Assembly: GCF_000421825.1 (NCBI RefSeq)
Contig: NZ_ATXT01000019.1
Span: 1-64,000, forward strand
DNA from: Humibacter albus DSM 18994
GTDB lineage: Bacteria > Actinomycetota > Actinomycetes > Actinomycetales > Microbacteriaceae
DNA: 64,000 nucleotides
Direction of reading: 5' to 3'
The notes below the pieces were generated by a model. The model was given only the letters and a program-made list of their open reading frames with translations, made no database searches and was not told where the DNA came from. Positions 8,344 to 15,914 of the stretch are shown here, piece by piece. The position numbers and the translations under genes are program-made. Each line of letters opens with the position of its first letter. The stretch's first letter is position 1.

Positions 8344-9081
8344 TCAACTTTCAGGGCTTCTGGACCCGAACAGTTCCCCCAGCGCATGCCGTGGGTCAGG
8401 AGGATCCGGCACTGCGAGACGAGCGCGGATGCTCTCGGGTGTTGCGCCCGTCTCTTGAGTTTCTGCGATTGCACACGCCCACTGATAGGTCTCGAGTTCT
8501 GCTCCGTGCTCTTCCTCAAAGCGGAGTTGCTGGATCACTGCGCCCAGTCCCATTGCCAGAACCAGGAAGATTCCGCTGAGCATCGATGTCGTCTTGGCGC
8601 CTTGCGTAAACCCAACTTCCAGCGCATGTACCTGCTGGTCGTCCGCGCCGCTGCGGCGGGCGACGGCTACTCTCCGCTCGACCTCTGCGCGAAGATCGCC
8701 CGGCGCGGCAGCAACGACTTCCTCCACCGCCCGCCGAAATCGTGCGGGCATTTTGGCTAGGAGTTCAGTGACTCTCTCGAAAGTTACCAGCGTATCAAGA
8801 TGGTGAGCGAGATGGTTGCGTTCCCGGTTGACGAGTCGAATCGCCGATGCGAGGTCCTCGTCCACCAGACCGAGGCCGTCGCATAGGTTCAGCTTCGCAC
8901 TGAACGAGGCGCGATCGAGGATTACATTCGCGCGCGGTCCGCGAAGCTCGACGATTGTCGTCAGCGCCTGCTCCAGCAAGAGATGCCCGCGAAGGAACGT
9001 CATGCTCATCTGAGCATGACGATCGAATAGAAGGTCATTGAACTCGGCGATACCTGCGTACTTCGACGCCACGTAGGGCAT
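8344..9081 (-). CDS. MtlR-like HEPN-domain membrane protein (245 aa)
   Basis: The N-terminal half resembles the all-helical MtlR/DUF4145 branch of HEPN proteins: HLLLEQALTTIVE, then ASFSAKLNLCDGLG, then LVNRERNHLAHHLD with the HEPN R-N-x3-H motif. A charged helical stretch follows, then one hydrophobic helix (TTSMLSGIFLVLAMGLGAV) and a soluble tail. HEPN proteins are often RNases or toxin halves; activity here is inferred from the motif and the island context. It is divergent from the TIR-like gene (237 bp apart) and could share control with it. The start codon lacks a strong ribosome-binding site, so the N-terminus is somewhat uncertain. Confidence 0.65.
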   Translation of the reverse strand: MPYVASKYAGIAEFNDLLFDRHAQMSMTFLRGHLLLEQALTTIVELRGPRANVILDRASFSAKLNLCDGLGLVDEDLASAIRLVNRERNHLAHHLDTLVTFERVTELLAKMPARFRRAVEEVVAAAPGDLRAEVERRVAVARRSGADDQQVHALEVGFTQGAKTTSMLSGIFLVLAMGLGAVIQQLRFEEEHGAELETYQWACAIAETQETGATPESIRARLAVPDPPDPRHALGELFGSRSPES

Positions 9082-9318
9082 TCAACCAGGAGCCCGCCTC
9101 GACGGGACACCCTGGCGTCGCCCAGGGAGCACTTGTCTTCACGACAGGGGCCGGGTCGCCACTCCACCGCAGCGTTCACTCCCGCTGGCCGATAGGGGAT
9201 CCCTCGTGTCAGGAGATACACCGCTCCTGAATTCGCACGCGCACCAGTCGAAGTTCTGCTTAACCTCCGACTGGGAGGTTCGCGTTGCTCAAAGTGCCCC
9301 TTCGGATATCGTCGGCCT

Positions 9319-10068
9319 GTGTCCACCAATCCGCCGACAGTCTTCATCGGGTCATCCTCCGAGGGCCGCAGTATCGCGTATGCGCTAAGCGCTGCGCTGG
9401 CCCGCGAGGGTTGCGAGCCGACCGTCTGGGACCAGGGCGTTTTTGGCGCCTCGACGTACACCCTGCCTTCGCTTATTCGGCAAGCGAGCCGCACGGACTT
9501 CGCCGTACTGATCGCAACGCCGGACGATATGGCCGTACGCCGAGGCACCCAGGACCCGGTGGCACGAGACAACGTCATCTTGGAATTCGGGCTCTTTGTT
9601 GGAGCCATCGGCTTGGAACGTGTCTACATCCTTCGCACCGCAGAGTCCATACGCTTTCCCAGCGACATAGCCGGCCTGACTTTCCTCCCCTACCATCCAC
9701 GAGTACATGATCAGAACCTCTCGGCCGCTGTCGGTCCGGCGACGGTTGAAGTGATGAAGCAGACTCGAGAGCACGGACGCCGCAGTTCTAGCAGCAGTGC
9801 GCGGGGGGTGTTAGAAGCGGAGGGAGAGGCGGCCTCTTTACGGCGCGAATTGAACGTCCTTGAGGCAAACTCTCGTGCCCAGGGCTGGCGCGTCCGAACC
9901 AATAGCGACACCACTCTGCGGCTCGATTCTCCACGTGGCAGCCGGCACACCTTCTCGTTCTCGATGACGGCGCCCCACCAAGGACGAATTGACCTCCGCG
10001 TATTTGCGTCCGAGCTGCGTGGCGGAGGTCTCCGCCTCAACAGCACTATTCGTCGGCCGCCTACGTAG
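9319..10068 (+). CDS. CAP12/PCTIR-type TIR domain protein (249 aa)
   Basis: The first ~130 residues match TIR-like predicted nucleotide-binding proteins (PF10137 family): TVFIGSSSEGRSIAYAL, then PTVWDQGVFGASTYTL, then DFAVLIATPDD, then ARDNVILEFGLFVGAIG. Members are effectors of CBASS, Pycsar and related antiphage systems and commonly cleave NAD+. The remaining ~110 residues form a linker and a beta-rich tail with no recognised domain. No cyclase gene is nearby, so if it is a CBASS or Pycsar effector the sensor is missing; a stand-alone system is possible. The start is GTG 9319 with no clear ribosome-binding site, so a leaderless transcript is possible. Confidence 0.8.
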   Translation: MSTNPPTVFIGSSSEGRSIAYALSAALAREGCEPTVWDQGVFGASTYTLPSLIRQASRTDFAVLIATPDDMAVRRGTQDPVARDNVILEFGLFVGAIGLERVYILRTAESIRFPSDIAGLTFLPYHPRVHDQNLSAAVGPATVEVMKQTREHGRRSSSSSARGVLEAEGEAASLRRELNVLEANSRAQGWRVRTNSDTTLRLDSPRGSRHTFSFSMTAPHQGRIDLRVFASELRGGGLRLNSTIRRPPT

Positions 10069-10408
10069 CCGTACGAAGGCGGTGTGGCCCTCCTGGCTTC
10101 ACCCTTGCGGCTTGACCAAGAGGGCCGACGCTCCAACCCGGCACTACCGGGAACTCCGCATAGCAGCTCGTCGCGTCTCTCGGCGCGCACTTCTGAGCCC
10201 TGGATCTGCTTTCAGGGCGCCCGGTGCGTGGGTTCCGAGTACCGCAAGCCCGCCTGGAGCTCATTCGCCCTTGTGACACACCTGTACTCAAAGTGCGAGC
10301 ATCGTCAAGAGTAGCGATAGCGAGCCGCTCCGCGGTGCCGAACCGCTCCCCTGAGTAGCGCTTCGGCACCGCTAATCTGGCATCGCCGGTCGACGAGCGG
10401 GGAGAACT
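10069..10408. other. Intergenic region between the TIR gene and the DUF6338-like gene
   Basis: No gene is supported. The only clear structure is an 11-bp perfect inverted repeat at 10332-10372. A ribosome-binding site (GGGGAGA) precedes the gene at 10409. Confidence 0.5.
10332..10372 (+). terminator. Hairpin ahead of the DUF6338-like gene
   Basis: GCGGTGCCGAA (10332-10342) and TTCGGCACCGC (10362-10372) form a perfect 11-bp stem with a 19-nt loop. No T-run follows, so it may be a weak terminator for the TIR gene or an operator/leader structure for the next gene. Confidence 0.35.
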
Positions 10409-11101
10409 ATGGGTGTCCCAACCACGAGTTTCGCCGTCGCCGCGTTGATCATCTTGGCGGTTCCTGGCATCATCTACGCGGGGATTCGACGCTGGGCCGG
10501 CGGGGAACGGGCTGAGGATCGCAACCCTGGCCTATTGTTCGTGCGCGGTCTGATCTTCGCGGTAACTCTCACGGCCACATACGCTTTGATCTTCGGTGGG
10601 CTCCTCTTCGATGGACTCAAATCGGGCCCAGCTGGAGAACAGATCATAGTGGCGCGGCCGCGGTTGGCTTCCGCGGTCGTTCTTGTTCTCTATCTACTGA
10701 TGCCGGCTCTGGTGACGCTGCTCCTGGTCCGGAAGGACATTGAATGGCGACCGGTTTCGAGTGGCGGGCTCCATTGGCTGAAACTCCCGCGATCGCGTCA
10801 CAACTACGTCACGGTGCCGACCTCGTGGGATCACAGCGTGCGTCGAAATCAGAACGCTTGGGTCAAAGTCAAACGTTCCAACGGCGAATGGATCGGCGGA
10901 TGGTTCACGACCGGATCACACGCAACCACCTACCCCGAAAAGCCGACGATCTACATCAATGAGCAGTGGGAAATGTCCTCGGAAGGAGCGTTCACAAAAC
11001 CAATCCCCGATACGGGGGTATGGCTCGCGATAAACGACACAGATATCGTGATCTGGACCAAGAAGGATCGGGAAATCCCGAACGAGGAGAGTCCAGCGTG
11101 A
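10409..11101 (+). CDS. DUF6338-like membrane protein (230 aa)
   Basis: Three hydrophobic helices occupy roughly the first 110 residues (AVAALIILAVPGIIYAG; LIFAVTLTATYALIFGGLLF; AVVLVLYLLMPALVTLLL). A cytosolic domain of ~120 residues follows, with WVKVKRSNGEWIGGWF, PTIYINEQW and VWLAINDTDIVIW. The layout matches DUF6338-type proteins, a family without known function that I recall from accessory regions. ATG 10409 has a GGGGAGA ribosome-binding site. The stop overlaps the start of a 51-aa gene (GTGA), so the two are translationally coupled. Confidence 0.65.
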   Translation: MGVPTTSFAVAALIILAVPGIIYAGIRRWAGGERAEDRNPGLLFVRGLIFAVTLTATYALIFGGLLFDGLKSGPAGEQIIVARPRLASAVVLVLYLLMPALVTLLLVRKDIEWRPVSSGGLHWLKLPRSRHNYVTVPTSWDHSVRRNQNAWVKVKRSNGEWIGGWFTTGSHATTYPEKPTIYINEQWEMSSEGAFTKPIPDTGVWLAINDTDIVIWTKKDREIPNEESPA

Positions 11102-11253
11102 GCGACCAGAACAGCAACGACCGCCCTACGACGCAGCCCGATCGGTTGATCGAAAAGGGCATCGAACCGGCTTTCTATCAGCCGGCACCTACGCCCCCCG
11201 CACCTGTCCAGAACTCGGGGATCGGCAAGGAATCGTCTGACTCAAGCTCCTAG
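11098..11253 (+). CDS. Small hydrophilic partner protein (51 aa)
   Basis: This short frame starts at a GTG that overlaps the previous stop (GTGA). It encodes a proline-, serine- and glutamine-rich peptide (ending NSGIGKESSDSSS) with no hydrophobic segment. I do not recognise it. The tight coupling to the DUF6338-like gene argues that it is a real gene whose product works with that membrane protein. Confidence 0.5.
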   Translation: MSDQNSNDRPTTQPDRLIEKGIEPAFYQPAPTPPAPVQNSGIGKESSDSSS

Positions 11254-11592
11254 ACCTGTAACTGCTGCCACTCTGCGACAGCCTTCTATCGGATCCGTGT
11301 AGCGATCGCACGGCGCTGAATCCTCTCCGAGATGACCCAAAGGCCGGACGCCGAGAAGGCCGCTATCGCTGTCGGAACACCGAACCCAGCGCCCACCCCG
11401 GTAGACCCGCAGATACTGGAACGGAGGGTCGCACGGCACAAATCAGTCACAAACGACAAGTGGAGCGCGCGAATCTGGGTGGCACAGTAGGTGACACAGT
11501 TTTCCGTGTTCTCCGTGTCGGAGCATGCCGTTTCATGTAGTCGCCGGCCGCCGAAGGCGCCCGTTGGGTCCGTATTTGCCGGGCTCTGCCGT
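11254..11592. other. Right subterminal region of the first segment, no gene
   Basis: No gene is supported. GGTGGCACAGT (11478-11488) and ATGCCGTTTCATG (11525-11537) repeat motifs found in the same order at the left end of this segment (1569 and 1603). This is the kind of arm sequence expected next to an attachment site. Confidence 0.4.
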
Positions 11593-11638
11593 CTTATGTC
11601 GGCGGAAATGCAAAAGTTCGAATCCCCCATCCTCCGCC
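11593..11638 (+). repeat. Attachment-type repeat copy 2 (tRNA-Ser 3' end)
   Basis: This is identical over 46 bp to 1455-1500. It is the boundary between the defence island and the sugar-operon segment, and insertion-sequence debris follows directly. As in copy 1, the tRNA 5' portion is absent. Confidence 0.75.
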
Positions 11639-11850
11639 GTTGTGATGAGTCGAGACATGTGTCGCGGATGAGTTGCGACATGTGTCACGTGGAAGCCCTC
11701 GGCCAGCGGCCGGGGGCTTTCTGTGTGTTGCGCCAGTAGGTTTTGTCGGGCTGGATGTTGTTGGTTGCGATGGCTTCGCCGGTGTCGTGGTGGATGACGG
11801 TGATGGTGGTGTCATTGTCCCGCGACAACAGCAGGAACGTCCACACGTGC
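11639..11850 (-). pseudogene. Remnant of an IS481-like transposase C-terminus
   Basis: On the minus strand, HVWTFLLLSRDNDTTITV, then HHDTGEAIATNNIQPDKTYW, then ending near GRWPRAST resembles the C-terminal tail of rve-type transposases (a beta-rich strand, then DTGE, then a PDK-Y motif). Only about 50 codons remain before the frame is lost. The adjoining bases 11650-11690 contain two copies of GACATGTGTC, typical of insertion-sequence ends. The family assignment is tentative. Confidence 0.4.
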
Positions 11851-12004
11851 GAAATCGCACGGCCGCGGGGTCGGAATCTCCACGGTCCTTGCTGATCCAC
11901 GACTTTGCTCGTCCTTGGAGGATGTTCGCGTCGCGTAGAGCGCGCGCGGCGATAGTGCGGTCTTCCTGCACGTTGAACGCTTGCCGGTACACCGCATCCG
12001 CCGC

Positions 12005-12294
12005 GCGCGTCGTGCTGCGCAACTCGCTGCCGGGCATCCTCTCCACCGCGATCTTCTCGTTCCTGCTCGCTTGGAACGACTACCTGATCGCGCTGGTCTT
12101 CCTCCGCAGCGACCAGGAGTACGCCCGCCCCATCGGAACACGTCCTTCCAACAGAACCAGACCAACTGGGGACTCGTGATGGCCGTGGCCGTGGCCTGGC
12201 CGTGGCCGTGATGCTCCCACCCATCATCGTGTTCGCCGTCCTCAACCGCCTCTTCTCCGTCGGCGGCATCGGAGGATCCCTTGCCGGCAAGTAG
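12005..12294 (+). pseudogene. Broken copy of a sugar ABC permease C-terminus
   Basis: This stretch closely matches the last ~95 codons of the intact permease gene at 45245-46141, in the same orientation. Shared peptides include VVLRNSLPGILSTAIFSFLL and AWNDYLIALVFLRSD. Small deletions shift the frame after ARPIG, and a duplicated GTGGCCGTGGCC block lies near 12180-12200. Later codons resume (LPPIIVFAVLN, FSVGGIGGSLAGK). No start or N-terminal part is present. It is a fragment of a paralogous transporter left beside insertion-sequence debris. Confidence 0.8.
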
Positions 12295-12395
12295 ACGGCC
12301 ACTTCGCGAGCACGGGCACGAATCCGGTACCGCCAATAGTGATGACGGGCGGTCGCGTCGCACGGCATAGTTTGATGGTGGGTTCGTGATCGCCG

Positions 12396-13421
12396 TCAAC
12401 CCAGGTCGACCTGTACCTTTGGCGCCTGGGAAGGAACTGGATCGCCAAGGTACTTCGCCACATCAGTGAGCGACAGCGTGCGCCCGATAAGGCGAGTGAC
12501 GTCGAAGGCACCAGCGGCGAGCCGGTCGATGGCGTCGTCGATGAACGCAGATCCCCCGAGCACGCCGTGCACCGTCAGGTCGCGATGCACCACCGTTGCC
12601 ACGTCGAGCGTGGAATGCCCGCCGGGCACACCGAGCAGCACGATCGTTCCGCCCGGGGTCACCAGGCGTGCCGCCCGAGGGGGAACGTCGTCGGCGCCCG
12701 TCGCGTCGATGACGGCCGTGTACCGATCCTCCTCGACGTCGTCGGAAAGCACCACGTCATCGAAGCCGAGGCTCTGCACGTACGAACGCTGCTCGTCCGT
12801 CCGCACGGCAACCGTGACAGAAGCCGTGATCTCCGTGACGAACCAGGCAGCCAAGAGACCGATCGTGCCCGCACCCCACACGAGGACAGAACTGGTCGAA
12901 GTCAGCGCGGCCGCGAGCACACCGCGTAGCGCGCACGATGCCGGCTCCACGAAGGCGCCGACCTCGGGTGGCATCTCTTGCGGCAGCACATGCACGGCTC
13001 GCTCGGGCACAAGAACGTATTCGGCGAGGGCGCCGTCTCGCCCACCGCGCACACCGGTTTCCACGTGCGTGTCGCAGAGATGGTGCCGGCCCTGCCCGCA
13101 GGCACCGCACTCACCGCACCCGATGAACGTGTCGGCCGTCACCCGCTGGCCTCTCGCGACCGCCTGAACGTCCTCCCCGATCTCAGCGATCACGCCCACC
13201 CATTCGTGTCCCGGGCGAAGCGGATAGCGTGCGAGCCCCGAGGCGAAGTACGGCATGGTGCCCGCGAAGAGCTCCTGATCCGTACCGCAGAGGCCTACCC
13301 GTTCCACGCGAACGAGAACATCCAAGGGGCCCACGGCGGGCAGCTGCACCTTCCGAACGGATGCCGTTTTGGCTGCGTCGATCTGGAACGCGTGCATCTC
13401 GTGTGCCGCGATCGGCGTCAT
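12396..13421 (-). CDS. Zinc-dependent alcohol/polyol dehydrogenase, MDR family (341 aa)
   Basis: This is an NAD(P)-dependent oxidation of a sugar, polyol or sugar acid. Catalytic zinc ligands are in GLCGTDQEL and PGHEWVG. The structural zinc loop is GCGECGACGQGRHHLC. The Rossmann motif is VWGAGTIGLLAA. The length fits sorbitol/threonine dehydrogenase-like enzymes. It is the last gene of an eight-gene operon and overlaps the upstream isomerase by 4 nt (ATGA). The substrate is not readable from sequence. Confidence 0.85.
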   Translation of the reverse strand: MTPIAAHEMHAFQIDAAKTASVRKVQLPAVGPLDVLVRVERVGLCGTDQELFAGTMPYFASGLARYPLRPGHEWVGVIAEIGEDVQAVARGQRVTADTFIGCGECGACGQGRHHLCDTHVETGVRGGRDGALAEYVLVPERAVHVLPQEMPPEVGAFVEPASCALRGVLAAALTSTSSVLVWGAGTIGLLAAWFVTEITASVTVAVRTDEQRSYVQSLGFDDVVLSDDVEEDRYTAVIDATGADDVPPRAARLVTPGGTIVLLGVPGGHSTLDVATVVHRDLTVHGVLGGSAFIDDAIDRLAAGAFDVTRLIGRTLSLTDVAKYLGDPVPSQAPKVQVDLG

Positions 13422-14362
13422 CGGAGCGCGAGCTCCTCGCTGAGCAGGCCGCGAAGGTAGTCGCGGCTCATGGCACCGACGCCGAGCCCGTCTCCGCCGT
13501 AATGCTCGACCACGAAGGCACCGCGGTAACCGGCGTCGAGAGCCATCGTCACGGCATCCCGGTAGTTGATGACTCCGGTCGCCATCGTGGCCGGCGCCGT
13601 GAACACGGTTCCGTTCTCGTGCTCCATGCGGAGGTAGTTCTTCACGTGCCAGTAGTTCGTATACGGAACAACGGCGGGCAGGATGTCACGCCAATCTTCG
13701 ACCGGGCCTTGTCGCCTGACGAGATTCCCGAGATCAGGATTGAGCCCCACCGCGGGATGCCCGATGTCGGTGACGAATCGGACTGCGTCGCTCGCGGTGC
13801 CGAGATAGGTGTCTTCATAGAGCTCCAGCGACAGTTCCACACCGACGTTCGCGGCGTGCTCCGCGAGCTCGCGGTACCCGCGAACGGCCAGGTCGTACGT
13901 TTCCGGCTCGCTCGGTTTCGGCGGCGGCGCCTGCGTCCAGAACCAGAGCACGTCGCGCTGCGCCGGCGCAAGAGCGTCGTGCAGCCCGAGGCAGACGACG
14001 GGTACGCCCAGTTCGGCCGCGGCGTCGATGGTGCGATGCGAAAACGCCAGATTCTGGCTGCCCTGAGCCGGATGGATGATGCTTTCTCGCACGACAGTGA
14101 TCCCTGGTACGCCCAGCCCGAGCTCCGATACGACGGCACCGAAATCGCCGAGAGCGGTCGCGGAGAGGTCACCGAGACGCAGCCAGGCGCTGGGGATCTC
14201 CACGTTGTCGAACCCAGCCAGCACGACGCGGCGCAGGAGACGGCGCCAGTGGTCGGGGCCGGCGTCCGTGATCGCCGTACCGTCGCGAAGCGTTCCGGGA
14301 AACTGCAGCATCGCAGCAGCGATGGGCCATGCCGCAGCGGCGTTGTCAGGCGTGTCGGTCAT
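13418..14362 (-). CDS. TIM-barrel sugar phosphate isomerase/epimerase-like protein (314 aa)
   Basis: This is a xylose-isomerase-like TIM barrel. Likely metal/substrate positions lie in SLELYEDT, VGLNPDLGN, WHVKNYLR and AFVVEHYGGD. Such enzymes interconvert keto sugars or inositol-type intermediates using a divalent metal. Both ends overlap neighbouring genes by 4 nt (ATGA), showing tight translational coupling. Together with the second isomerase of this operon (15129-15914) it suggests a pathway with two isomerisation or epimerisation steps. Confidence 0.75.
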   Translation of the reverse strand: MTDTPDNAAAAWPIAAAMLQFPGTLRDGTAITDAGPDHWRRLLRRVVLAGFDNVEIPSAWLRLGDLSATALGDFGAVVSELGLGVPGITVVRESIIHPAQGSQNLAFSHRTIDAAAELGVPVVCLGLHDALAPAQRDVLWFWTQAPPPKPSEPETYDLAVRGYRELAEHAANVGVELSLELYEDTYLGTASDAVRFVTDIGHPAVGLNPDLGNLVRRQGPVEDWRDILPAVVPYTNYWHVKNYLRMEHENGTVFTAPATMATGVINYRDAVTMALDAGYRGAFVVEHYGGDGLGVGAMSRDYLRGLLSEELALR

Positions 14363-15132
14363 CCGATGCGCAGCCCGCCGTTGAGATTGATCGTGGCTCC
14401 GGTCATGAAGCCGCCTTCACTGCCGACGAGAAGTTCGACGAGTGCCGCCACTTCTGGCACCGTGCCGAGACGACCGACGGGGAGGGCGCCGACGAACTGC
14501 GGGAGCCGCTCCTCGGTGATGCGTCCGCCCATGATGTCGGTGTCGATGGATGCCGGTGCGATCACGTTCGCGGTCACACCGTGCGGCGCGAGCTCGCGCG
14601 CGATCGATCGAGTGAGCCCTTCGATGGCGTTCTTGGATGCCGCATAAGCAGACTTGCTGTAGTTGCCGCCGCCGGTTTGCGCCGCAGTCGAGGAGAAGTT
14701 GACGATGCGGCCGAGCCCTCGTTCGACCATGCCTGGTGCGACGCGACGACAGGTGACGTACGTGCCCGTGGCGTTGATGCGCATGACCCGTTCCCATTGG
14801 GCGAGCGTGCTCTCCAGGAAGGGTGTGGGGTCGCTGATGCCGGCGAGGTTGACCAGTGCGGTTACCGGTGGAAGCTCCGCCTCGAGGCTGCTCAAGGCGG
14901 CGTCGACTGCTCGTTCGTCCGAGACGTCCGCCGCGGCACCGGCGATAGTGGCGCCGGTTGCCTCCGCCAGTTCGCGCGCGCCGGAATCGACGGCCTCGGC
15001 GTGCAGATCAACGATGCCGACGCTCCATCCTGCGCCGGCGAGCCGCTGGGCGACTCCCCGGCCGATGCCGCGTTCGGATGCTGCGCCGGTGACGATGACG
15101 GTTCGCTCGGCCGGGAGGGGTTTCAGATTCAT
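14359..15132 (-). CDS. Short-chain dehydrogenase/reductase (257 aa)
   Basis: This is a classical SDR. The cofactor motif GAASERGIGRGV is near the N-terminus and the catalytic Ser-Tyr-Lys set lies in NFSSTAAQ and YAASKNAIEG. The C-terminal end is GGFMTGATINLNGG. The chosen start, ATG 15132 (MNLKPLPAERTVIV), makes an ATGA overlap with the upstream gene; the frame is open further but that part is not SDR-like. It probably oxidises a sugar or sugar acid in the same pathway as the two MDR dehydrogenases. Confidence 0.85.
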   Translation of the reverse strand: MNLKPLPAERTVIVTGAASERGIGRGVAQRLAGAGWSVGIVDLHAEAVDSGARELAEATGATIAGAAADVSDERAVDAALSSLEAELPPVTALVNLAGISDPTPFLESTLAQWERVMRINATGTYVTCRRVAPGMVERGLGRIVNFSSTAAQTGGGNYSKSAYAASKNAIEGLTRSIARELAPHGVTANVIAPASIDTDIMGGRITEERLPQFVGALPVGRLGTVPEVAALVELLVGSEGGFMTGATINLNGGLRIG

Positions 15133-15914
15133 GGCGCATCTCCGTCGAGTTGGGCAGCGATGCGCTCGATGTGTGCGAGCGAGGCCACGGTGTCTGTGCT
15201 GGGGAGATACTCCATGCCCCAAGGTCCGCTATATCCGGCTTCGCGCAGGATGCGGAGTTGCTTCGCCCAATCGAGGTCGCCCGTGCCCGGTTCATGCCGT
15301 CCGGGAGCGTCCGCAACCTGCACGTGCCCGATCAGCGAGCCATCCGAGCCGATGGCGGATGCCAGGTCCTCCTCCATCACGAGCGCGTGGTAGGCATCCA
15401 GCAGCAGCTTCACGTGCTCCGAGCCGATGGCGCGCACGACGTCGAGGCCCTCCCGTGTCGAGTCGAGGAACGCTCCAGCGTGGTCGACTCTCGTGTTCAG
15501 ATTCTCGAGCAGGAGCGTGACGTCCGTGCCCTCGAGCAGGGCGGACGCCCGGCGCAGCACGTCGACAACGACGTCACGCTGCTCGCCGCGGGAAACATCC
15601 GACCGTTCGTCACCGGCGACGGCGACCAGGAACGGTGCACCAAGCCGCTGAGCGATGTCGAGCGATTCCGCGACCGCATGCAGATAAGCATCATGCGTGC
15701 GCGGGTCGGTGATCTGCAGCTGGGGATCCACGATCAACGAGAGCAGCTCCACGCCCGTCTCCTCGAGGGCAGCCTTGATCGCATCAAGATCTTTGTCGCG
15801 CCAGCCCCACATCTCCACGTGCCTCAGGCCGTGAGCCGAGGCCGCGCGAATGCGGTCTGCCGTCGTCTCGCCGGCCTCGGTGAACATCCATTCCATGTTC
15901 GCCGCGATGCTCAT
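15129..15914 (-). CDS. Hydroxypyruvate isomerase-like TIM-barrel protein (261 aa)
   Basis: The N-terminus IAANMEWMFTEAG and the barrel strands LLLENLNTR, LLLDAYHAL, GHVQVADAPGRHEPGTG and WGMEYLPS match the Hyi/xylose-isomerase-like superfamily. Family members isomerise hydroxypyruvate or larger ketoses. The conserved Glu (LLLEN), Asp (LLDAYH), His (GHVQ) and final Glu (GMEY) are all present. It overlaps both neighbours by 4 nt. The true substrate is open. Confidence 0.75.
   Translation of the reverse strand: MSIAANMEWMFTEAGETTADRIRAASAHGLRHVEMWGWRDKDLDAIKAALEETGVELLSLIVDPQLQITDPRTHDAYLHAVAESLDIAQRLGAPFLVAVAGDERSDVSRGEQRDVVVDVLRRASALLEGTDVTLLLENLNTRVDHAGAFLDSTREGLDVVRAIGSEHVKLLLDAYHALVMEEDLASAIGSDGSLIGHVQVADAPGRHEPGTGDLDWAKQLRILREAGYSGPWGMEYLPSTDTVASLAHIERIAAQLDGDAP

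Noticed and set aside
11837-12000. Minus-strand frame reading QAFNVQEDRTIAARALRDA near the IS debris
   Set aside because: It looks protein-like for ~30 residues but has no neighbours or motif that identify it. It could be another fragment of insertion-sequence or regulator origin, too short to call.
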